This document shows positions 13,462-28,400 of a DNA stretch of 64,000 nt, piece after piece (position 1 is the stretch's first letter; each line of letters starts with the position of its first letter). The stretch lies in contig CM074188.1 of NCBI GenBank assembly GCA_037179385.1, forward strand, positions 23,825,318 through 23,889,317, in the 5' to 3' direction. A program made the translations under genes and the position numbers. Below the pieces are notes generated by a model. That model saw nothing but the letters and a program-made list of their open reading frames with translations. It searched no databases and had not been told where the DNA came from. Origin of the DNA: Holothuria scabra (taxonomy: Eukaryota; Echinodermata; Holothuroidea; Aspidochirotida; Holothuriidae).

Positions 13462-16400
13462 CATCACCATCGCATAGATTCCTTGCCTGCCTTCGGCAAG
13501 GAATCAAAAAAGTGTAAGTGTCTGCTTGAGAGTGGGCGTTCGTTTTCCCTTTTCATCAACGTTTTATCACATTCAAGTAATACAATTTACAACCACATAT
13601 TGAATAGAGATCAAATATCTATTGGCTGTTTATCACTGTCTATATCATGTGATCTGATAATGCAGCTCTGGGAGGTAAGATTTCCTTTCTGCCGTGAGGG
13701 AAATGAATGCAATGTAAGGGTGCGTCAGTGTATAAAAAAGTCAATGATAACTTAATCATCTATGCATTGTTTAACCTATACTAATCATCTGAAAATAATA
13801 AGCATTTAAACTAGGATCTATTAGAGACTAACAGACGCAGGCAGGATTAATAATAGTAATATGACAGTGATACGTCAAGACTGTGTGATGTAGAGGTAGA
13901 AGATGTACTTAGGTGAGATTTAACAACAAACCAATATGACTGTGAAGATGTATATTGCTTTTACAGGTTGTACCAACAAAATCTTTTTAGAGACCCATCT
14001 CCAATTGGAGAAATATCTCAACATTTTAAACCTTTTCTACCTTATCTGGCTGCAGAAATTACAAAATCTGCCTTAACGATAAGGACACTTGAAAGTAACA
14101 ACAGGTACAACTTACGGAACTAACAGCTTCTGCTACAGCTGTGAGGAGTGCTGGTCTCAGAGAATGAAGAAGAATCTTACTCTCTAGTAGTACATAGGTC
14201 AATAGGTTTAAACACGTCTCTGGTCCAAGATTTTGAAGGAGAGCACAAAAGCTGGCTCCACTTAAAGGTAACGGAGATGTCTGGGGTTGGGCAAGGATTA
14301 GTGAGCTATGTCCCAGCTACAAAGGAAAACAATTAAAGAAAGAGTATTAACACAAAGAAAATACAGATTGTCACGTTGTACAAAATGCTTATAATTGACA
14401 AAACAACAGATGACCATGATGACACTGAAACATGTGAAAAATGGTAACATGAAAAGCATTGTACATAATCCTTGAGCTGGTGTGTATGGTTTGTGTATTT
14501 CCTGGTTTTTCACAAAATTATTTTTTTTTTATCCACTCAGGGACTTTCATTAATCCTCCAACAGTGCAACTATACAGCCAATTATTATAAAATAATAAAA
14601 CACGTACAAAGCAGTCATATAGACAAACACCAAGGTCTGTATATCACCTGTAAAATGTTGCATTGCAAGTCGAAATAGATGTGCATGTGCTAAATGTCAT
14701 GATGACTCACTTTATCTAACCTTTCTTCTCATCTCATTACAGGGAAGAGTCAAACATGACTTACGGTAATTTCACATCAAAATCAAAATCTGCTGAGTTT
14801 GGCGGTGGGATGCATTTTTTACCTTAAGGTATCCAGGGGACTGACATTTCTTACATATTTTGGAAAATCTCCCCTCTTTGTACTGTGATAAAAATTCACT
14901 ATCCCACCCGCAAAATGCAGCATACTTTGACTTTAGTGTGAACGCACCACACAGGTTATGAAGAATTAGCCAAGATCCACCCTCTCATTTTAAGTTTGTT
15001 CAAAAGATGTAGTAGAGATGTGTTAATGTGCTAATTTCTCTAGATAAACCAATTCCTTGGGCCATCATCGCATGTACACTAGTCTCAAGAAAGGGTGTTT
15101 CACATTCTTCTTCCAGTTTCCCAAAGGCTGGGAGGGGGTGGACCACTTTGCCCTGAGCCAACAACCAATAACAATGAACAGCCTCAGGAAGACAATAGGC
15201 TATGTTCACATAATGGTGTTGCTAAAGGGCTTTATAATCAGAGTTTGAAACATCCAATGTGCCAGGTGTTCAAGGCTCCCAACTTTGATGTTCGGGCTTT
15301 TCAAAATTCAGGACCACAACGCTAATTGGCCTAATAGAATACACCAGGGAATTGCACGCACATTTTAATTTACAATTCAATGAGGCTACAACGTTGGGCT
15401 AAAACACAATTCTTTTGGGCTACCACAGTCTGTTACCAGAAAGCTTGATGGCCTACTTCTTTCAAAAACTTTTTTTGAGCACTGCTTCTTATACACTATC
15501 CTTGCTCAACACAAGATATTTCATTGAACTGTTTGAAGCATTACAAGTAAACATTACAGAAGGCTAAACTCACGTTTTGCACAACATCCAGCTCTTCTGA
15601 TTCCTTTACTACAAATTACTGACTTGAAAAAAAAAAAAGGAAACCCACAGAAAACCCTATGCCAGTTTAAGCTTTTCACCATATTCCTTAAAGGTCCAAA
15701 CAGTTATAAATTCTGCTGACCTACTTCTCCCATAACTGTATAAACTCATCCCAATACAGACATAATCTCAGTTTATTGCTTCATGGTGGGTATACAACTT
15801 CCCTAATGTGTAATCAAAACACTCAGAACAGTACAGGCTGTGTAATATGAGCTATGGTACTTAGCATTGTTTGAACTAGCTGTCAATCAAAGAAGCTGAG
15901 GCAACTGAATGTTTCTGTACACCTCTACAAAAAGTGTAGTTTGCGTGAGCGGATTGGCCCTCTAATCTTACCTTTTTGTAAGGAAAGTTGGTAAAAGTTG
16001 TAAACTATATCCTATTTTGTAAAAGTTGACTTGAAAAATTTTAAATTTTGAAAATTTTGAGGCAGCACTCCTTTGGTAGCTGGTAGCTTACCTGCATGAA
16101 TATCCTTGGTCTCTGAGGTGTCGGGAAAGGAACTTCATGCATGAAATGAGCTATATACCTGCCAAGAGAGATAAAGAAGCAGATGTTAAAATTGAAAGCA
16201 GACACACCAGAATCTTTGGCACACATTCCTCTGGTCATTATTTATACTGACCACTTATCAGGTTTTACTTTTACAACCCCTCAACTTGTTTAGATGAATT
16301 CTGAAAATAAGAAAATTTCCTCTAAAGTTTGACTTTTAAACTCACTTTAAAAATAGTCCACAGTCATTACTCTGTTCCACTGTTTTTAAGTCACAATTAT

Positions 16401-19400
16401 AGTCTACTTTACCCAACTTCACTGGCCTCACACTCTGTCCCCATTCTATCTCCTTCTAACCCTCCACCCCTCCCCCCAGCAAAAAAAAAATCTCTGATTT
16501 GAGCTGCCATGGAAAAAGTTCACATGTTATGGCTAATAAACAATTCCATCCTACTGGCTGTCCACATTCCCTGGATGGATGCTTAGAACAGGTGAAACAC
16601 AAACCCAAAGTGACAAGATCATGACCTTACATTTCCAGGGGGTCTTCCCTAACAGCATCTTCAATTAATGATCTGCCTGCTAGTACTAGATGTAAGTGTG
16701 GGTAAGGTTTGGTGACATAGTATCAGCAACTGTCGATGAGATGCTTCCACCCACAGCTTAGACTTGATGCTTCCTTAAATGGACCTAAGTACAAGTTACT
16801 ATCAAAGGCCGGCTTTTAGTAAACACGGCTATAGGTAAGGTGAGCCTTGAGGAAAGAGGTAGGTATGCATTTCTTACTGATATCTGTCACTCTTACCTAT
16901 GCACGTAAATAAGCCTCTGCATGTTATGGGTGGGGGGGGGGGGGGACTCTGATGACAAATATCAGCATCTGTCAACATGATGCTTACATTCACAGCTTAG
17001 GCTTGATGTTTCCTTAAATGGACCTAAGTATAAGGTACTATCACACTCAGTGTTTAGTAAACAGGATCTGTAGGTACATCAAGCTTTGTGTAGAAGGAGG
17101 TAGATGAGTATTAAGAACTGATATTTGCCACTCTATGTGAAAACATAAAAGTTTAAAGTCTCTGCATGGTATATGGAGGGGGTGGGTTGGGTTTGGTTAG
17201 ATAGACTTTAATGGCCCAGTTTCCAACCAATTGGTTCAAGTCAAGCGGGCCACAGCCTTTTTTTTCCAGACGTGGCTCACTGGCTTGTTTTCCCTACTGT
17301 ATTGCTTATGTTGAACACCACGCAAAATGACACTAGCTTGTTTTTTAGTATCTATCTTTCTTTCTTTCTAGATAAGTATCTATCTTTCTTTGGTATTACC
17401 CAAACTTCTGACCTCCCGACTGCAAATCTAATGCTCTAATCAGTTGACCATGCAGTTGGTCAATGGAGGGGGTGCGAGTTGAGGGTACCATCTTGTCTTG
17501 AAGAAGGTAGAAATAGGGGCTGCAGTATGCTAGATTAAAATCAGAATGCCACAAGAAATTAAACAAAGAATTTATGACAGCTGCTGTACTTACACTATGC
17601 TATGTGAGATTTCAGAAGAACAAAGATTAAAAAAAATAACAATTCATCAGGAAAATTAGGTTGTCATTAATCCGTCATTACTGTCAATAAAAAAAAAATT
17701 GTTACATTTTAACATCCCTTTGTTAAGATTGACTAGTTTTGCCAAAATGTAGCTTCAATCAAAAGTTGCAGATATTTTAGTCATTTTACAATGAAATGCA
17801 ACAATACTGCCTTCAAATTCAGTTGTCATGGGAAAACTTGAGGGCACAGTTTTAAAATTAATTAAGTGAAGCCTGTAATTAGCAAATCCTTCTTGTGGCA
17901 TAAAGTTCTAAGTACCAGTTTGCTTTACTTCATTTTTTTTTTTTTTTTTTGGTAGAGGCAATGTATGCTGAGTACCCCTTTAATGATACTCAATCAATGT
18001 AATGTTTCTTCCTCTAGGGTACAGCCATCTCTACACCTCTGATGTTGGTTTCTTTTAACATTTGGGGAGTAAAGTGGATTGACTTAATAGAGTAGTATCT
18101 GCCTTAGGGTTAACTGACACTATAACTAAATGTACTATTACTGAGAGGCTACAAGAGGCAACATTTCTAGACTTTTGAAGAGTTGATAGGCTTAAATGAA
18201 GAACTTGCAACAAAATGTCTTCAGAAAATACATGCAATGCTTGGGACAAAACAAACTCAACCACAAAAACATTAATGACATGACAGGAGACCTGATAACA
18301 GGAAGTTGTACATCATACACACCAATTCTTCAGTCATTTCTGAAGAGTACCTACAGGATAGTCAGACAAAAGGTTATTGAATTAAACTGGTTTTCCAAGA
18401 AACATGGAGATGATTTTATCTATTACTAACTTTTACTATTGCACAGTTAAGAGTCATGTCAACACAAATCTGCTGCGTAGCAAGGATAGCAGGACAAAGA
18501 CTTTCCTCAATGAAACTTTTGGACTTTGAATTGTATGACACAATGTCACCTCTAACTTTCCTTTTTCAGCAGGAACTAGTCCCTAAGGTGCATCAGAGGT
18601 TCCTCATTGCTGGCATGGGGTTGCCCGGGTCAGTTAGAAGTACAGCTCCATGCTCATCAAAGTTTTGCAAAAGTGCAACAATTGCAATGGCAGAAGTGCA
18701 TCGATGGTCATGAATATTAAGTGTAATAAGAGGACATTACGCTCCCTTACCAGGGGTCACTGGGGGGTGTCATGCAATTGATAAGTGTATTACTACAAAT
18801 TGTGACCAAAATATGTTTCACTTGGTGTCCTGAAAAAACGTGCAGTTGCTTCTTGTCAATGGTTCTGGCAGGCAAAAGAAACCTCACCAAACTAACCTAT
18901 AACCTCCCCTAATTTTTACATGAGTGAAACTAGGATACACTCCAAATCATTCAAAACAGTCAAAATCATTTCATCTTGTCCTTTCTTGAAAATTTGTGGG
19001 CAAACATGAAATTCCACCAACTTGTACCAAAATTTTATAGCAAGTTCATGTACACTAACAAATGATGCTCAAATGTTATCCTTTTATACACTGAGACCAT
19101 TCTTCACAAATCCCTCCCCCCCTCTCTCCCTCTCACACACACCTCATATCTGTTAGGTCTCACACACACCTCATATCTGTTAGCTCTCACACACACCTCA
19201 TATCTGTTAGCTCTCACAGTGCCATAATGCTCTGACACAGGCAATATCCTACAATACTTGAACCACATTCCTGAAGTCTGAGTTAGTATTCCACAAATGG
19301 AACACAGCATGGACTGCCACCGTAATCCTTGGATTGAATTCACCTTCTTTGAAAAATAAAAGGAATTGTTTTTTTTCATACTCCTTTACTCTGAACAATG

Positions 19401-22400
19401 TCACAAAATCCCAAAGGTTAAACCTCACTACCTGGTAAAGGAAAAAATTCCCATCCATTTAATCTTGACAAAATGACAGAGGCCTTGCAGAACAAATTAC
19501 TGGCTTTCCATAAGCACCTTCTCCAGAGACTGTAGAGAAGCAATGCAGCCATAAATTTCTGATGTCTTCACAAGGGTCATGTAATACATTTCAAGTACAA
19601 TGAAACTGACTGCTGAATGATTTCCTGCTGCTGGTTTCGCCTTACATAAGTTAATAACTAGTAATTCAGGCTGTTTTCACACAGGTAGGTAGTGTGTTGA
19701 ACATACTTCCACAGGGAAAATCATTTTCATGTGAACTTGAAAGAAAGCATAAATCTGATTAGAGTAACACCTTGAGGAGGGGCACAGCAAATAACCAATC
19801 TTACAATTTGCATTGCATGGGAAAAATTTATTGACTAAAAGGATATTTACTCTGATGGAATAAAAACCACATTATGGTAGGTACTGACTTAAATTTTGTG
19901 TACAGAATCTCAAAACCTGTTACAAGTATTTTAGAGCCAATATCACCTGCTGGTGAAACAAACTAATACTGTTAAGAACACTTGGTGGCCTTTGCCAAAC
20001 AAGTGGGCACTCAGTCAAAGTTCTACCAGGAGATATGATCAATCTAAACCTAGATAGGTCATTCGGGTGACTTTATGACCTCTTTCTCCCACCAAGGTTT
20101 AGTGGTACAAATTCAGGAGATTACCCACAGATCTTTCAAACAAACATTTGTCAGCTATATAATTCCAAAATTGAGTGCCAATGGTTTTATTTATAGTCAT
20201 GAAATTGATACAATTTTGTTTTTAGCCTTTTAGCTTGGCAGAACTGAAAGTGATGACAGATGGCTTTCATTCCTCTAAATGTAGATATATCATGAACATA
20301 CTGTATAAAATGTCATTGCAAGACTGCCAGAAGTAACATACCTGGAGCACAGTCTCAACTGTTACAACTAAAAGAGCATCCTATCTTTCCCTCCCCTGAT
20401 TTTAGATAGCAGAGATACCAGTTGGCTAACCCACTTCAGAGTGCAGATCATAGAAAGGGCACAGTTTGCTGCACAGTTAGATATCCAGGGGCCTAAATAT
20501 TGCCCCAGGAAAATACAAAAGGTAAAATCATGGGTGGATGTCGCCCCTGCAAAAAATTTTTTTTCAAACTCTTGTTAGGGTAAATTTCGTCTTGCAGTTT
20601 GTCTCATGGTTTTTACCCAGAAATATTTATCTTGCCTAGGACTAGGGATGATGTAGCCCACACTTTCCATCTCTATTCCCACTTTGCAAGTTGTTCTTTT
20701 TCTGGGTCACAATAAAGCTGGAACGTCTTTTCAGTATTTCCAAAATATTGTACTGTCTGTAAAATTCTGGAATTTGCATTAACATACCTGAAATAATATC
20801 AGCTGAGGAATATTTCCTGCTTGGATTAAATCAAATACACCTTTATCTATACTTCTACCCTAATTAAATCAGCAGGCAAACAGACAAATTTAAAATCTTT
20901 CTAAAATTTCCATACTAGAAACAGCTCCTATCTGCAGGTGTCCATCATTTTACAGTTGGCACAGTTCCACACACTCCAGAAATAATAAATGCTACAACAT
21001 GGTGTTTTCTAGCTCAATATGATTTGATTAGAACAAGTTTATCTGTTCCATGATAGTGTAAATAAAATTCTGTAAAAGCTGCCAGAGCTACCTGACTGCT
21101 TACAGTGTAACATTTATTTCCCCTGAAAGTAGACATTCAAACTTGATCTTACATTATAATTTCACAGTAATAAACTTGCCAGTACGTGACTCAGACCTTT
21201 CTCTTAAAAGTAATAAAAGGTATTTTTTTTACCCCTTGCTTTGACTTTTCATTCTCCTGGGGTATGATCTAAAATATTTATAAATTGTTTCTGGGATTCC
21301 CATTGAATTCATTTTATGTGACAGGTGTTCCTGGAGCAATGGGATACATGCCAGATTTTACATTGTCAACATGTCCATATAGCTGAATGTATGCAAGCAT
21401 AACATTGGTTGAGTGGATTGAGTTTCAAAGTTTGTGATGCCATTCAGACACCATACAACTGAACAAAAAGGAGTAGTTAACACATCCTTACAATGATATG
21501 TTACTAGGGAAGGTAAGTTCTATGGTTAGTAAGTTAGATGGAATTTTACAGCTCAGTTCTCAACCAATTGGTTTAAGTCAGGCTCTTCAGTCTTTTTTCC
21601 AGTTGTGGCTTACTGGCTTGTTCCATTGCTTATGCTGAACACCAAGCACAATGGCAGTGGGCTCCAGTTTTTGGTATGACCCAACCAGGAATTGAACTCC
21701 AGACCTCTTGGCTCCAAGTCAGATGCTATGACCACTTGAACATTCAGATAAGTTCTAATGGTGTTCCCAATTGTGTGTCATCATACATTGATGACAAGAT
21801 CCTCTTGAAGTCATCCACATATTACTTCAGATTCAAGTTACAAATGGTGAATCATTTCCAAAGTGAAAAGCCCATTTAATCAACAATTAATGAAAAACTG
21901 AACCAAGTGAATCCCACCTAGTCTCCAATCCCACAAGACAACATACAAATCCCTAAGTTAAGCATTTGAAAGGAAAAACAGATAAATCCCAAAATCACTC
22001 CTTAAACATTTACCAACTATGAGCCAATTGCACTGTTATTCTTTGGAACGGGCAAGCAAGAAAGAGGGCTACATGGGGTACCCTATATCTGAGGTCAAAT
22101 GGACCCACAATGCTATTAGAAGCTTGCCGGGACTAACTGCAGGGAAGAAGGTTTACATAAATAAAGAGACGATGAGGGGTAAAGCAGATTGATTTTATCA
22201 TATATATGTTTTACCTTAACACTGACATGGTTTCATCAAAACTACCTGAGCAACCTCTATCAAAGGTCTGCCAGACTCACTGCACTATAAGTGGCTTGCC
22301 AGGGACTAACTGCTGGTAAGTAGGAAATAACAGGGAATAATTTAGTATTCAAATTTTGTGCATCAGTTTTGAAGATTTTTGAGGTCTCTCAAACTTTGCT

Positions 22401-25400
22401 TGTGAAAATACAAGGGTTATGCACACAAAAAAATTGCTACACAATTTTTCATTTGTGTAGCAACTTGGCCTGTTTGTGTAGCAAATTGCGGTGGGATACT
22501 GGATAAATTATTCCCTCGTATACATAAGTAAGAAGATGATGAGGGATAAAGCAGATTGATTTTACTTTGAATATATGTTTTTACCTTAACACTGACATAG
22601 TTTCACCAAAACTACCTGGGCAACCTCTATCAAAGGTCCACCAGACCCACTGCACTATTAATGGCTTGCCAGGAACTTACTGCTGGTAAGTAGGAAATAT
22701 ATATAAGGAGATGATGAGGGATAAAGCAGACTGATTTTACCATACTGTACATATGAGGGGGTGCCCCTTGGGCTCCCTTCGTCCATCCTACCATGCTAAT
22801 GAGTTGCAAAAGGGTTACCACAGATAAGTAGGGTTTCAAAATGTAAATAGGAGGTAATGAGGGGCAATGTAAATTACAAATGGTGAAATAGTAAAAATCT
22901 ATAGCTCACCTCTCTATTGGTACTGTCAAAGGACCTGATAATGATAGGCGGTATATAAATGTCAGAAACTTCTTAAAGGCATCAAAGAATGGCCAACGTG
23001 ACAAAATGCAAATGCATTTGTTGGTGTGAATGCCATATGACTGTGACTCCTTCATGTTAAACGATTCCCTCTGCTGTTCAGTTAGTTTTGATTCTGGGTA
23101 GCTTTCATAGAAAGTCACCCCTGCACCATACACCTGGATGAAAAAAAAGATGGCAAACTGCTAAATTGAAACCTATAAAGATATCCCACACAATATTCTA
23201 AACTAACTCAAAGAACAACAATCTCTGGGGCAACAATTGACCTAAAAACTGAACTGAAAACAAAAATGTTTGAAATAAGTACAAAAACAAAAGTGAAAGT
23301 GGAATGACTACCAGGATCATATGTTATGGCAAGGGAATGTAATATCGAAATGACTTCCTAAATTGTAAAAAAAATCTTTGAGTGTTTTTAAAATTCTGCT
23401 AAAACAATGAAACAATATGATACTTTAACTTGGCTATGCATGTCATTTGCTTTTTAGACAGATTAGTAAAGTAAAATTGTAGATGATCTTAGGCAGAATT
23501 GAATCACGTCACAAAAAGAATCCTTTCCCCAAGTTTTACCTTTAAAATTTCAAGATGCAGTTATGTGACTTCATGACAGTAATTATGGTGGTTGTAACAA
23601 ATAATTAAAATTTAGGGGCCTACACAAAGCCCTTTGAGAAAAAATTGAAAGAATCATTCTCTAAATGTTACAAACAACGTTTCCAAGAAGGTGACTTAAA
23701 ATGTCAGAGCATATTTTAAGGAGACAAACCCAGTGCACCAAAGACATATTAAGTTATTGCAACTACAAAAAACATTTTCAAATATAACAAACTGAAAGTC
23801 ATATTTCCTTCTAACAGCTCAGTCAAAATAAAAATTTTGGAGATCATCTGAACCAAAGGAACTTCCAACATTTCTCCACCTCCCACCCCATCCTACTCTA
23901 AGCCCCTGGACAGTCAAACAGTCAATGCACAACTTGCAAAGAACAACTTACAACAGCTAATCATTGCTCCTTCCCTGATCATGTAACCGACTATTGCAAT
24001 GAAATTTTCTAACAAACAAATGCAACTTAAGCACATGGAAATCCCTGATTTGTAGACACTGAGTCAAGATTATGACAATCTAAGGAAGCACTACCCTTAA
24101 CTAATATACTTCATAAAGAATTACATAAAACATGCTCACAAACAAAAGCAACAAATAAAAATGTTTACTCACCTTTGCTCCTCCTTGATCAGTCAAAACA
24201 AATGTTGAAAAAAGCGGAAGAGGATGAGTGTGGCTACTTGGCCAACATTCTAACGTTGCCCCGAGAGGCATGCAGAATTTGGATACACTGTCTGGTAAAC
24301 TGAACTCTGGGTAATCTTCAGGAGGGTATCTGCTGAGTAGTGCTGAAAGGTCAAAGAAGTAAACAGAACCTTTCAAATATGGATCCCGCCAATATTTTGT
24401 GTTAAGGGAAAAAACAAATCTTTGCTAACTGCACTCTGACAAATGGTCTAATCAGTGGCACATAAGAGGCGTTTGGCTGTTGTCCCCCCTCTCCCATTCC
24501 AGCAAAAAATGAGAGGGAAAAAGAGTAAGAGAGGAAAAAGATGAAGTTCCAAAGAAGGGGGCAGAGAGACAGGGGCAGAGAGACAGGGGCAGTGGTGGGG
24601 CAAAAAGTGTCAAATGTAGCAGCAGTTTTCATCCAGCCCAATTATCCCTCAGACTCGACCCTGGATATCCCCTCTCCCTCCTGGGCCCCAGATGAATTCC
24701 TGGCTACACCTTTGACCTTTGACCCCAAGGAACTTCAAAGTTACCACATTTTATGTTGTTAATGCTCCATCATTTTTTTCTGCCATGTGGTAAAGTAAAA
24801 AAAAATGTTGAGGCAATGACTTATGCACATATTGTAGCATGGCATTATCGTAGGGATTATATATTATTATCTTCGAAATCCTGGAGCTTACAGTTTCCAT
24901 GACAATGACCTCATTTCTTACATTTAGCCTACATAAAGTGGAATTTTTGAAATAATGCAGATACTGTAACTGTAAATCAATACATTTCTTCCTTTAATTG
25001 AACAAAATTCAAACATTTTGTGAAACTAAACCAGTCAGCACTAGATAAATAACATAACCCCATTATCTCTCTCAAATTTCAGGAAGCTACATATATGACA
25101 AAACCTTGCCTCCTAACGGCAAACACTGACAGATATTGATTGGAGTGGAAAAAAAAAAAATAAATTCACCCTGCAAAAACAGGCTAGAAAACAGGAGAGC
25201 AATTTAAGGAATTTTCCTACAATTTTTGTCTTACTAGCTTTAAACAGCAATGCAACTTTTGAAGTGTCACATGTACCTGTTATCACTTACAACCTAAGGT
25301 GGAATTATTCCCAACAGTTTATAGCCATCCATCAGTGACTGAGATCTTTCTAGCTATGTCATGTTGTTGCTTTTCTGAGTATGATGGATGAACAAAGTTT

Positions 25401-28400
25401 GTACAGTTACTGTATGGGACGTAGTGACTGAAACTATATTTTTACTACAAGCAATTCAAAAATGCCTGTAACATAGGAATTGGTTCTTAAAGCAGAATCA
25501 CTTGAGACTTTGATCTGCTGTGAAAAATGTAGTTTTACTAGCTATTTGGAGATGGACTGGAAACATGGTTGACTAAATGGATACAATGTTGGACTATGTA
25601 GCAGTACGCAAGAAGCTTTAATCAGTTGGGTTTCATGTACTTAATGGAAAACCAATTTTCGTGTCTCTTCCTGGTCAACAGCCAAATAAAGAGAGTATCC
25701 ATGATCTCCCTATTACATAGAGTTTCCACTAATTTCACAATATTTCCCTGCATTTCAAGACTTTTTTACACTTTGGAACAATTTTCTGAATTTTTGTTGA
25801 CTTTTCCACATTTTCCTTGACCACAGGAACCCTGATACCCTTGGTAATCAAGCAAACTTACATACCTGGTTCATATACCAATGAGTTGCCTCGAATTGCT
25901 GATTTCTTGTAGCAGAGGTAGACATCATTTCCAACCATGCTACCTTTGTTTAGGTTTTTGTTTATGAGATTGAAAGCATGCGGGGGAGATTCACCCTGAA
26001 ATGAAACAAACCAAGTATTTAAAATCATCAACAACTTATAAATAAACCTTATTAGTATTCTATGCTACAAGGTTGTCCTTTGAACAACTACTCTCAAACT
26101 TTCTCAAAGACATACACTGCTGTTGATATTTCTCAAATGAGGAAAAGCAAGAAAAGCACAAGCGTATAACTGATATCATCAGCAAAGAAGGTCAGTTAAA
26201 ATTTATATAACTCAATTTTATAATGGCACAATGTAGTTTAGCAAGGTCAAGCTAAGATTAATGCTGAACAAATGGCTTACAACAGCAGGTCTTATGTACA
26301 ATATCTTTCTCACAGCAGTAGAGTAGTGAGGACCTGATCCAAATGTCATAGTTGTTATCCATTATGTCAGTAGCCTATTGGCCAATGTATTCTACACACT
26401 CATGACATGACTTAACATGACTTAACTGTCAATAATGATTTAACTAAAATAATATGATGCACAACATCATAGCAAAATGACAACTGAATCTACCAACCTT
26501 ACCCACGGGATGGGTACTTAAGTGTGTAAACAATGTGACTCTATTTTAAGGCATTAGTAAGCAGTCCCATTTGATACAGGTCTACTTTGCTGATTAAATG
26601 TATTTGATGGTTTACTTTCCTATAGACCTATTTCCAAATAGCAATTACAAAGGATTGTGGGATAGAGTTTTGGGTGTACATCAATTTTCACCACAGTAAA
26701 ATGTCATTAACAAAAATGACAAACACGAAAACTCTATCCCACAATCCTCTGTAATTGCTATTTGGAAACAGGTCTTTGTTGATCTAATGCATGAATACTT
26801 GAAATGAAAAGATTTGAAATTACATACTGTTGTGCATACAATGTTATTCTATTTCAAGACATTGGCAAGCAGTCCCAGTAAATACAGGTCTATTTTGCTG
26901 ATAACATAAATTGCTGATGTGTGTTGTCAGCATTCCAAAAATCCTATGTGATGGGCTGCTTGAATGTTCGGATGCCTAAAATTCATGACTAAAAAGTATG
27001 CCAGGCTATTGCCACAAACCAGGAAGTTATGCATGCATTTTAACAGAACTTGCTGAGTTGCTCTGAGCAGTACATAACCAATTCATGCACACAAAAGCCA
27101 ATAAAAGGTATTATCATGCTTGAATTTATTCCTAAACTGAAGGCCATGCTGGGCTCAAACAAAATCCTTTTGGGGTTACTGCTATCTGCAACCAGTGAGA
27201 AGCTACTTTTATTCGTTAATATTTTCCAAGCACTGGTTGTATATGTAATATGGACAGGGCCCTAATTTAAACACTGTTCAGTAGAGTCACTTCCTATGTT
27301 TACCAAGGTAATATCAAGCACATTGTGTAGTATACTTTTATAAACTGGTATGTGTCTAGCTTGAATGAAAATCCCAGCTCAAACAACTAGAGTACCTTTA
27401 TTGCACCTCAGCCTACATTCCAAGGTTTGCTGCCCTAAACCATTACAAATACTTATAGTCCACAAACTACTTGAAAAAGCTAAAGAAACCCAAAACCCAG
27501 TACTTTCCACACTTTTTGATTCATTAGCTTCACTCTCTATGTCAACAACTCACACTTTCCCTCCTTTTTCAAATTTCAGTCTAACATTCTAACACTTCCG
27601 AATATCAAGTGTTCAGCAAGACTATACAAGAGCCTATCTTTTGGTTTCATTTTCAATTCCATCAATTTATTTCCCCTAGTTGTGACCTCCAATATTTTTC
27701 TTCCTTAGACACAAACCAGAATTAGTGTTTAATTTGTTTGCGCTACAGATTACCCTCCCCAGAGGAATGCCTCCCATTTTAAACCAATCAAAAGATACCA
27801 CCATGCTCAAACACTCCTGCACATTGGAAATAAGTAAAATTGCAAAAAAAAAAAAAAAAAAAGAAAACCTAACCTATGTGTGGGATTTCTAGATGACCTA
27901 CTGGGATGTGCATGATAGCACTTTTGGTTGGAATCCTCTGGTGACTGCCAGAATATTGAATGCGTAAATATATCACAAATAGTTAACAGCTGTAAAGAGT
28001 ATAATTTATATCAAATTTTTTCACTGAAGAGAATCACGACATCCACTATTTCAGCGAGAAGCAAAATCCTCCCAACTTTTGAATTCATAACTGATGTAGC
28101 TGATATTTACTACTTCACCAATAAGACTTTGGTCTAAGAATAACTCAAAGATTGCCTGAAATGAGTGTAAGGGAAAACCCCTAACTTGTAAGGCAACTTA
28201 GCAAATACGAAATTGATAGCACATTTTTCAACCTATCCTATCCTTGTTTTTTGTTTTGAATGCAAGGCAAGTGACATCAAATATCCTGTAATTTCTGACA
28301 AAATTAACCCACACACTTGACTGTTTTCTATGTTCAGCACTTCATACTAACTCAAATTTCAAATTTTACGACCTCTTCACTTGCTTATGAAATGAGAGAA

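Larger units (their letters stand above)
9191..14115 (-). other. DENND4 intron 8
   Basis: Contains the 5' end and separately the 3' end of the 145-bp monomer repeat family, and a CpG-bearing inverted-repeat element between them. 10720-12770 and 13750-14100 show nothing I can identify. Confidence 0.7.
16159..22909 (-). other. DENND4 intron 6
   Basis: The longest coding-region intron after intron 1. It contains a 241-bp duplication, two SINE copies, a 27-bp minisatellite and a GGTAAGTAGG-containing repeat array. 17.5-19.1 and 19.3-21.5 kb show nothing I can identify. Confidence 0.7.

Noticed and set aside
13381..13517. Protein with a Thr-His repeat
   Set aside because: It is a translation of the CA microsatellite inside a repeat element.
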